Shown: in pieces, positions 1 through 5,158 of the stretch
Layout of the letters: the number at the start of each line of letters is the position of its first letter
Position numbering within the stretch: the first letter of the stretch is position 1
Source: Spirochaetales bacterium UBA1265
GTDB lineage: Bacteria > Spirochaetota > Spirochaetia > Sphaerochaetales > Sphaerochaetaceae
DNA length: 5,158 nucleotides
Assembly (NCBI GenBank): GCA_002308475.1
Contig: DBVL01000129.1
Location: 2,045-7,202 of the forward strand
Reading direction: 5' to 3'
Made by a program: the position numbers and the translations under genes
The notes under the pieces: generated by a model
Databases searched by the model: none
What the model saw: the letters and a program-made list of their open reading frames with translations, nothing else
What the model was told of the DNA's origin: nothing

Positions 1-582
1 CATATGATTTTAGCTGACTCTTCTGATGAAAGAGAGTTTGCATCAAATTTATTCATAGATCTCAGATTCTCTGATGTTTTGAATGTTCTTCTATTAAGAC
101 CATCTGACGGAATTAAAGCACAGATTACCCTTTATAAATCCTATGCAAGTATGGGAGACTATGACAGGGCTAAAGGTATTCTTTCAGACTATCTTTCCAC
201 AAATCTCAGTGTTGAGGAGTTCATAACTCTGATAGTCAACTATCCTGTAGAGCCAGACTATGTTGTGGCATTCCTGACAGCCTGGCTGCCAAATCTGAGT
301 ATTGAGCAGAAAGCTCTTTATCTTGATTTACTGCAGTCTTTCTCAGAATATGAAAACCTCACTGAACACAGCGTTCTCGAAGGGGTGGACATAACAGATA
401 AGATGCTTCTCGATGGCTATTATACTTCTGAAAACTCCAGACACTCTGCCATTTACAAAATCAGAGCAAGATTTCTTACAAGGATATTTGATAATCAGGA
501 TGCAGACATTTGCTATAGAAAAGCATACTCTCTTAATCCTGAAGATCCTCAGCTAAAGGAAATGTTTAAAGATGAAATATGA
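1..582 (+). CDS. TPR-like helical protein of unknown function, probably 5'-truncated by the window edge
   Basis: The reading frame is open from base 1. The first ATG is at 4, but the codon before it is in frame and no ribosome site can be seen, so the true start may lie upstream. From that ATG, 192 residues are visible. The protein looks soluble and all-helical, with no signal peptide or membrane segment in the visible part. Two stretches have the spacing of tetratricopeptide repeats: residues about 38-66, with A-x-M-G-D-Y-D-R-A, and about 149-181, ending in a typical Y-R-K-A-Y-x-L-N-P-E-D-P. The middle (about 67-135) is helical but matches no motif I recognise. TPR proteins normally act as protein-binding scaffolds, and no partner can be named here. 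The stop overlaps the start of the radical SAM gene by 11 bases, which suggests translational coupling and one operon. That the gene is real is well supported; its function is not. Confidence 0.8.
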   Translation, partial: HMILADSSDEREFASNLFIDLRFSDVLNVLLLRPSDGIKAQITLYKSYASMGDYDRAKGILSDYLSTNLSVEEFITLIVNYPVEPDYVVAFLTAWLPNLSIEQKALYLDLLQSFSEYENLTEHSVLEGVDITDKMLLDGYYTSENSRHSAIYKIRARFLTRIFDNQDADICYRKAYSLNPEDPQLKEMFKDEI

Positions 583-2986
583 TGAATTCGGAAGAATGAT
601 GGATCTGGAGGAGTCTCTCCGACCTGAACTGCTGGAGACAGACAATCCGGCCAGATACTTTGGAAGCGAATATGTTACAGGCAAAACACATTTTGAAGAA
701 GGAAACGTCAAATGTGCCATGTGCTTTCCCGATCTGTATGAGATAGGAATGTCCAACAATGCCATCAGAATTATTTACGATATAATCAACCGCGTTGATG
801 GAGCTTTCTGCGACAGGGTATTTGCAGTTACAGAAGACTTTGAACAGCTTTTAAGAAAGAAGAACATACCTCTATTCACTATCAGAGAGCATTTTCCTAT
901 AAACAAGCTTGATATGCTTGGAGTGTCCATTGGCTATGAGCTTTGTGCTACAAACATTCTTCAGATGCTGGACCTGGGAGGAATAGCTCTGGACAAGAAG
1001 GACAGAAAAGAAACAGACCCTGTTGTGATAGCCGGAGGACCTGCTTCCACTAATCCTGCTCCATTTGGAAAATTCTTTGACTTCATCTATATTGGAGAAG
1101 CAGAGACAGATTTTTCAAATATTATAAAAACCATACAGAAGTACAAAACAAGAAGTGAGAGAATTGAAGCGCTGAAGAGCATTAAATGCCTGTGGTATGA
1201 AGGCAAGAAAGAAATAACAAAGAGGGCAGTGGATACCACTTTTGGAACAGAGGATGAGTCTCCTGCTCTTTTACATGCCGTAGTTCCTTCCTTCCAGGTG
1301 GCTCAGGATCACGGCACTGTTGAGATCATGCGTGGCTGTCCCAACGGATGCAGGTTCTGTCATGCCGGGCAGTACTATAAGCCTTTCAGACAAAGAAATC
1401 TCAAACGTGTCTATGAACTTGTAAGACAGAATATTGAACAGTTTGGGTACAATGAGATTACTCTTTCATCTCTTTCTTCAGGTGATTATCCAGATCTGGA
1501 CCTTCTGATTAAAGCTTTGAATCTCTCTTTCAAGAACAGAGGTGTTTCTTTTTCTCTTCCATCTCTCAAGGTAAGTTCTTTCTCATTGGATATTCTTGAA
1601 CAGCTTGCAGAGGTCAGAAAGAGCGGTTTGACTTTCGCTATTGAAACTCCGGATATTCTTGACCAGAGAAGTATGAACAAGGAAGTTCCCGTTGAACAGG
1701 TCATAGAGATAATCAAAGAAGCCAGAGCCAGAGGATGGAAACTTGCCAAATTCTACTTCATGACCGGTCTTCCTATTGTGGACAGGCAAACAGAACAGCA
1801 GAGTATAGTCTCTTTTCTCTCTAAGATCAGAAATGAGACCAAAATCAATATGAACATAAACATAGGTACGTTCATTCCTAAGGCCCACACATCTTTCCAA
1901 TGGGCAGAGCAGATGAGCATGGAAGAATCTGAACAGCACTTGAAGAGCATAAAAAGAGCCCTCATGGCAGCAATCCCGGGGATTAAGGTTTCCTACCATG
2001 AGCCTTCTGTCTCCTATATAGAAGGTGTTGTCTCCAGAGGCGGTTCTGAATGTGCTGATCTTATTCAGAGGGCATATGAACTTGGTTGCCGTATGGATGC
2101 GTGGTCAGATCATTTTTCTCTTGAGAAATGGCAGCAGGCCATAAAGGATACCGGTTATCATTTCAGAAATGGTTTTGATGAGAATGAGACTCTTCCATGG
2201 GACAGTGTTTCAATGAATGTTTCCAAGGCTTTCCTATTGAAAGAATGGAAGAATGCTCAGAACAGAATCCTTACCAGTACATGCACTGAAAACTGTACTC
2301 ATAACTGCGGTGTCTGCGCTGCAAAGGATGTGGATGTAATCAGGGCAGATAACAGCAGCTTTGATTTTGATTCACTGAAATCAGAAGAGAAGAGAATAGA
2401 GAAATACGAACAGGTCATCTTTACTTATGAAAAATCAGGAAAGGCTCTTTATAGTTCTCATATAGCGGTTATGAGGCAGTTTGAGATGGCATTCCAGAGA
2501 TCTGGTCTTGATGTTCTATATACGCAGGGCTTCAATCCAAAACCAAAGCTTGAATTCCTAAATCCTGTTTCAATGGGAGTAGGTGGAGCAAATGAACTTC
2601 TTCTTACAGAGCTTCCATTGTCACAGATTAACTCAGAAGCGGTAAAGAAGCTGAATAACGCGCTTTCTGAAGGCTTTAAGGTTCATTCCATAAAGCATAT
2701 AAAAATGCCTTCCAGTGGCAAGAAATACTCTTTAGCCAGTCATATGCTAGGTTCTCTGTACACAATCAGAGATATAAGGAATCCTGAACTGGAAAATTCT
2801 CTTAAAACAAAGATGAATGAAAGTAGTGAGGATTTTTCCGTTTCTTACGAAAACGGAGTATATCTTGTTAAAACAAAAGGGGAAAAGAACCTCTTCAAGA
2901 TGGTTTTTCCCCCTGAGATTAGTAAGTTTTTGATTGCAGGAAGCTGTACAATCAGAAGAGAAGAGCTTTATCTGTCAGAATTTTGA
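572..2986 (+). CDS. B12-binding-domain radical SAM protein (TIGR03960 type) fused to a C-terminal DUF2344/TIGR03936 domain
   Basis: This 804-residue cytoplasmic protein should bind a [4Fe-4S] cluster and S-adenosylmethionine. The family's reaction and substrate are not known to me. Order of parts: a short leader ending in N-P-A-R-Y-F-G (25-31); a cobalamin-binding-like Rossmann region (about 45-180) with F-P-D-L-Y-E-I-G-M-S-N at 52-62 and A-G-G-P at 154-157; a radical SAM core (about 248-500) with the cluster motif C256-x3-C260-x2-C263, then E-I-T-L-S-S-L-S-S-G-D (295-305), S-L-P-S-L (328-332) and R-K-S-G-L-T-F-A (349-356); a cysteine motif at C571, C575, C579 and C582; and DUF2344 (about 614-800) with the hallmark G-F-N-P-K-P-K-L (653-660). 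In many bacteria the two halves are separate adjacent genes; here they are one. ATG 572 has AAAGGA (555-560) 11 bases upstream and overlaps the previous gene. ATG 599, with GGAAGA at 590-595, is a credible alternative and would remove nine residues. Confidence 0.93.
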   Translation: MKYDEFGRMMDLEESLRPELLETDNPARYFGSEYVTGKTHFEEGNVKCAMCFPDLYEIGMSNNAIRIIYDIINRVDGAFCDRVFAVTEDFEQLLRKKNIPLFTIREHFPINKLDMLGVSIGYELCATNILQMLDLGGIALDKKDRKETDPVVIAGGPASTNPAPFGKFFDFIYIGEAETDFSNIIKTIQKYKTRSERIEALKSIKCLWYEGKKEITKRAVDTTFGTEDESPALLHAVVPSFQVAQDHGTVEIMRGCPNGCRFCHAGQYYKPFRQRNLKRVYELVRQNIEQFGYNEITLSSLSSGDYPDLDLLIKALNLSFKNRGVSFSLPSLKVSSFSLDILEQLAEVRKSGLTFAIETPDILDQRSMNKEVPVEQVIEIIKEARARGWKLAKFYFMTGLPIVDRQTEQQSIVSFLSKIRNETKINMNINIGTFIPKAHTSFQWAEQMSMEESEQHLKSIKRALMAAIPGIKVSYHEPSVSYIEGVVSRGGSECADLIQRAYELGCRMDAWSDHFSLEKWQQAIKDTGYHFRNGFDENETLPWDSVSMNVSKAFLLKEWKNAQNRILTSTCTENCTHNCGVCAAKDVDVIRADNSSFDFDSLKSEEKRIEKYEQVIFTYEKSGKALYSSHIAVMRQFEMAFQRSGLDVLYTQGFNPKPKLEFLNPVSMGVGGANELLLTELPLSQINSEAVKKLNNALSEGFKVHSIKHIKMPSSGKKYSLASHMLGSLYTIRDIRNPELENSLKTKMNESSEDFSVSYENGVYLVKTKGEKNLFKMVFPPEISKFLIAGSCTIRREELYLSEF

Positions 2987-3807
2987 ATTAGGGACTTGGC
3001 CTCATTCCAGTAATTGTCCCACTGTTCATCTGTCAGCTCTTCCAGGTTTTTTCCATCATTCTGCACGTTTTCATACATTCTGTTGAAGCGTAATATGAAC
3101 TTTCTGTTGGCACTCTGAAGAGCATCTTGAGGTTTAACATGCATATAACGGCATAGGTTGACAACAGAGAAGAGAACATCTCCAAGTTCGTCTGTTATTT
3201 CTTTTTCTCCATGTGCATTTTTAACTTCTGCAAGTTCTTCATTCACCTTGTCAAAGACACCTTGAACGTCTTTCCATTCAAAGCCTACCTTGGCAGCTTT
3301 CTTTGAGATTTTGTAGCATCTTTCAAGCTCAGGAGCGTTACGCTCAATACCGCGAAAGAAATCCTTTTCATCATCCTTCCTGCCTTCCACATCTTTCTTT
3401 ATCTTCTGCCAATTATCAAGAACCTCCGATGAGGTTTCCAGCTTCTGGTCATTGAAAACATGCGGGTGTCGTCTTATGTATTTCTCACAAGCATCATTTA
3501 TACAATCAGTTAAGCTGAAGTCACCATTCTGATCATGAATCTTACCAAGAAGGAAGAGGTTAAGAAAAACATCTCCCAGTTCTTCACTTACGTGAGAATT
3601 ATCATTATCACAGAGAGCATCAATGTATTCATAAATCTCTCCCTGCATGGAACGGATTATATCTGCAGGAAGCTGTTCCTTATCCCATGGACAACCATCC
3701 TTGGGATCCCTAAGAAAAGTTACAATATCATAAAGATTCTTAAAGCACTGATTAATATCTTCAGACTTTTTCAATGTATATTCAATCATGGAAACCATTA
3801 TAGCCAT
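2968..3807 (-). CDS. mazG: nucleoside triphosphate pyrophosphohydrolase MazG
   Basis: MazG hydrolyses NTPs and dNTPs to monophosphate and pyrophosphate in the cytoplasm, removing abnormal nucleotides and, in E. coli, affecting ppGpp levels. The 279-residue protein is close to the usual length (about 260-270) and has both tandem MazG domains. The N-terminal domain carries L-R-D-P-x-x-G-C-P-W-D-K-E-Q (32-45), a modified EExxE motif (G56, E57, E60, then D63), E-E-L-G-D (75-79) and R-R-H-P-H-V-F (112-118). The C-terminal domain has G-F-E-W (175-178), an intact E190-E191-x-x-E194, then D-E-L-G-D (206-210), V-V-N-L-C-R (215-220) and a K-F-x-x-R-F motif (236-241). The C-terminal domain, the catalytic one in E. 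coli, therefore looks active. ATGs at codons 1, 4 and 7 are all possible starts; none has a Shine-Dalgarno at normal spacing, and codon 7 (3789) agrees well with family N-termini. The 3' end overlaps the convergent radical SAM gene. Confidence 0.95.
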   Translation of the reverse strand: MAIMVSMIEYTLKKSEDINQCFKNLYDIVTFLRDPKDGCPWDKEQLPADIIRSMQGEIYEYIDALCDNDNSHVSEELGDVFLNLFLLGKIHDQNGDFSLTDCINDACEKYIRRHPHVFNDQKLETSSEVLDNWQKIKKDVEGRKDDEKDFFRGIERNAPELERCYKISKKAAKVGFEWKDVQGVFDKVNEELAEVKNAHGEKEITDELGDVLFSVVNLCRYMHVKPQDALQSANRKFILRFNRMYENVQNDGKNLEELTDEQWDNYWNEAKSLIQNSDR

Positions 3808-3809
3808 TA

Positions 3810-3827
3810 TTATTGTTTTTTCAATAA
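3810..3827 (-). repeat. small inverted repeat just upstream of the mazG start
   Basis: A 6-base perfect inverted repeat: on the - strand TTATTG, a loop of six A's, then CAATAA. It ends two bases before the first mazG ATG and begins one base after AGGGA (3833-3829). With one G-C pair it would be a weak hairpin. It is not a terminator: the stem is AT-rich and the U-tract is missing on the - strand. Confidence 0.4.
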
Positions 3828-3855
3828 ATCCCTACTTTCACTTAACAGAATATAC

Positions 3856-3884
3856 ATTATATCCAAAATATTTTTTTTATAATA
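3856..3884 (-). promoter_or_regulatory. candidate sigma-70-type promoter for mazG
   Basis: On the - strand a perfect TATAAT lies at 3861-3856. At 17 bases spacing the -35 position (3884-3879) reads TATTAT, a poor match to TTGACA. A run of eight A's (3878-3871) fills part of the spacer. Transcription would begin near 3849, giving a leader of about 40 bases before mazG. In DNA this AT-rich a perfect -10 can occur by chance, so mazG may instead be read through from the lipoprotein gene. Confidence 0.4.
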
Positions 3885-3885
3885 A

Positions 3886-4551
3886 TCATTTATTCTGATA
3901 AGAGAACTTCCCCACTTGTTTAAGAGATGACCAATAAGAGTCTGAAAAGTTTCCAACACCTGAGGTAAATGCTGCAAGAATAATAATGGAAGCTTCATTA
4001 ATATCCTCTTCTGAATAATCAAAGGAAAAAACATAGCTATTAGAACTTCTATCAGTAATGGTGAATGTCTTGTTTTCCCAATCAATTTCAGTAGCAGTAA
4101 AATCTGCATTCAAAGTATATCTGTCCACATAAGAAGAAAGATCCATGTTGTAAACAGGAGAACCTGGTACAGTATTTTCATTCTTAAAAGCATACAGATT
4201 CAATTTGAAATCTTTATCTTCACCACTGATGTCTGACATAACACCAACAATCGAATCAGAATCTATAAAAAGAAATGGATTAGAAGATGTTTTGAAAACA
4301 GTTATTGCTTTTTTGTTTATATTATCAAAGTTGTCATCAGCAATATAATAGCAAAGAACCAGGCCAGGGCCCTTCTCTATCAGAGAAATATCTTCATCTG
4401 TTCCAAAAATACGAAATGCATTATCTGGATTTGCAATTATTGATATGTTATTAAGCTCACAGAATGTTGGCTCACCACAGGAAACAAATAAAAAAACAGA
4501 CACCAGAACAATAATGAGTACCACTAATGAACGGTGTCTGCTCTCAAGCAT
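3886..4551 (-). CDS. small lipoprotein of unknown function
   Basis: This 221-residue protein has a clear type II signal peptide. A short charged start (E3, R5, H6, R7) is followed by a hydrophobic stretch (about 8-23) and a lipobox F22-V23-S24-C25. Phenylalanine at -3 is outside the strict enterobacterial consensus but fits the relaxed spirochaetal lipobox. C25 would be lipidated after cleavage, leaving about 197 mature residues anchored in a membrane. The mature part looks beta-rich, alternating hydrophobic and polar residues (for example 64-70, 92-96 and 163-177), with no enzyme motif or known domain that I recognise. C31 and C67 are the only other cysteines. The start is supported by AGG seven bases upstream of the ATG. 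It lies 14 bases after the TPR gene and is probably co-transcribed with it. Its base composition is visibly more AT-rich than that of the radical SAM gene. Family and role are unknown to me. Confidence 0.85.
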   Translation of the reverse strand: MLESRHRSLVVLIIVLVSVFLFVSCGEPTFCELNNISIIANPDNAFRIFGTDEDISLIEKGPGLVLCYYIADDNFDNINKKAITVFKTSSNPFLFIDSDSIVGVMSDISGEDKDFKLNLYAFKNENTVPGSPVYNMDLSSYVDRYTLNADFTATEIDWENKTFTITDRSSNSYVFSFDYSEEDINEASIIILAAFTSGVGNFSDSYWSSLKQVGKFSYQNK

Positions 4552-4558
4552 GAAAATA

Positions 4559-4561
4559 CCT
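4559..4561 (-). promoter_or_regulatory. ribosome binding site of the lipoprotein gene
   Basis: On the - strand, AGG lies seven bases before the lipoprotein ATG, inside the 14-base gap after the TPR stop codon. It is short but at the right distance, and it fixes 4551 as the start. Confidence 0.6.
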
Positions 4562-4565
4562 GAAA

Positions 4566-5158
4566 TTAAAATACGTTAAGGATATTCTTTGCAAGTGCAG
4601 CATATTCAGAGTATGAATATGAAGCAACAACAGCCTCAAACTGAGACTTTGCAAGATCATTATTACCTTTGCCCATGTTAATCAATGCAGAGTTGAACAT
4701 GGCCTTTGCATTAACTCCGGAAATCTCATAATCCTGAACCTTGGAATAAAGTTCCAGAGCAGAATCTGTATCTCCTGTTTCTGCTACTGCAGCAGCTGCA
4801 TTGACAAGTGCAAGAGGTGCAAGATAGCTGGAAGTATTCAACTCGTAGCACTTGAGATAAGAAGCATAGGCATTCTGATAATCTTTAGTCTCATAATAGA
4901 GTTCTCCAAGAAGGAAAGCTGCCTTGGTTGAAGGATAAGAAGAATTCTTGATCTCAGCATTAAGGTCAGCAACCAGAGAATTGAATACTTCCTGGTTGCC
5001 CTCCTCTGATGCAAGATACGCAGAACACCTGTCGTCAAGATCAACAATCCTTATCATGGCCTTTTCTGCATTTGATGAGACTACAGCAGAAATAATGACT
5101 ATTGCCAAAAGAAGAACAACAACAGTTGCGCAGGCAATTAACAAAGCTTTCTTGTGAA
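4566..5158 (-). CDS. membrane-anchored TPR protein, start beyond the window
   Basis: The frame is open to the right edge, so the N-terminus is missing. The TTG at 5144 is in frame but is not a convincing start, because the codons before it read H-K-K-A and form the positive flank of the membrane helix that follows. Counting from that TTG, residues about 1-22 are one hydrophobic transmembrane helix. A soluble helical region with three TPR-like repeats follows: about 75-106 (L-G-E-L-Y-Y-E-T-K-D-Y-x-x-A), 108-139 (A-E-T-G-D-x-x-x-A-L-x-L-Y) and 146-181 (M-G-K-G-N-N-D-L-A-K-S-x-F). A single N-terminal anchor followed by TPRs resembles the architecture of YfgM-type proteins, which help envelope proteins at the Sec translocon and beyond. 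That is a resemblance in shape only, and I do not assign the name. It ends 14 bases before the lipoprotein gene, so the two probably form one operon and may work together in the envelope. Confidence 0.85.
   Translation of the reverse strand, partial: HKKALLIACATVVVLLLAIVIISAVVSSNAEKAMIRIVDLDDRCSAYLASEEGNQEVFNSLVADLNAEIKNSSYPSTKAAFLLGELYYETKDYQNAYASYLKCYELNTSSYLAPLALVNAAAAVAETGDTDSALELYSKVQDYEISGVNAKAMFNSALINMGKGNNDLAKSQFEAVVASYSYSEYAALAKNILNVF

Noticed and set aside
1486..1999. Three overlapping - strand frames of 70-138 codons
   Set aside because: All are antisense to the radical SAM core, which is coding without interruption. Their translations show no recognisable motifs.
3865..3878. Palindrome AAAATATTTT followed by T's, read as an intrinsic terminator on the + strand
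   Set aside because: The stem has no G-C pairs and no + strand gene ends nearby. On the - strand, where the lipoprotein gene ends, no U-tract follows it.
3535..3882. Open frame of 115 codons on the + strand
   Set aside because: It lies mostly antisense to mazG, whose protein motifs are unmistakable, and the rest is AT-rich intergenic DNA. The translation is low-complexity with no domain and no ribosome site.
3810..4109. Open frame of 99 codons on the - strand
   Set aside because: It overlaps the lipoprotein gene in another frame. The lipoprotein has a signal peptide, a lipobox and a ribosome site; this frame has none and is Leu/Ile-rich from AT-rich codons.
5142..5144. TTG as start codon of the TPR membrane protein
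   Set aside because: The frame stays open to the window edge, and the preceding H-K-K-A residues form the expected positive flank of the membrane helix, so the true start is probably outside the window.
1..5158. A previously undescribed defence or mobile system
   Set aside because: There is no nuclease, transposase, integrase, toxin-antitoxin pair, repeat array or sharp composition break. MazG here is the full-length two-domain housekeeping form, not the short phage or MazEF-linked type.

Overview
The window is an AT-rich bacterial chromosomal segment (roughly 40% GC by eye) carrying five protein genes and almost no non-coding DNA. No RNA genes, insertion sequences, CRISPR arrays or phage genes are visible. 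The best guess for the source is a host-associated spirochaete of the Treponema/Sphaerochaeta type. That rests on the relaxed lipoprotein signal (F-V-S-C), the fused B12-radical SAM/DUF2344 protein, and small single-pass TPR and lipoprotein genes in one operon. It is an inference, not a proof.

Left half, + strand: the 3' part of a helical, TPR-like protein gene (to 582) overlaps by 11 bases a large gene (572-2986). The large gene encodes an 804-residue B12-binding-domain radical SAM protein of the TIGR03960 type with a C-terminal DUF2344 (TIGR03936) domain. The two are probably co-transcribed.

Right half, - strand, in order of transcription: a membrane-anchored TPR protein gene (its start lies beyond the right edge), a small lipoprotein gene 14 bases downstream with a good Shine-Dalgarno, a 78-base AT-rich gap with a candidate promoter, then mazG (nucleoside triphosphate pyrophosphohydrolase, 279 residues). 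mazG runs head-on into the radical SAM gene, and the two coding regions overlap by 19 bases at their 3' ends with no terminator between them.

Functionally this looks like housekeeping rather than an accessory island. MazG clears non-canonical or damaged NTPs. The TIGR03960/DUF2344 protein is a conserved but functionally unassigned radical SAM enzyme. The TPR and lipoprotein pair probably acts at the cell envelope. The points most worth a second look are the radical SAM protein (tyrosine at the usual cobalamin-ligand position, a second cysteine cluster, a domain fusion), the tail-to-tail overlap, and the odd mazG leader.
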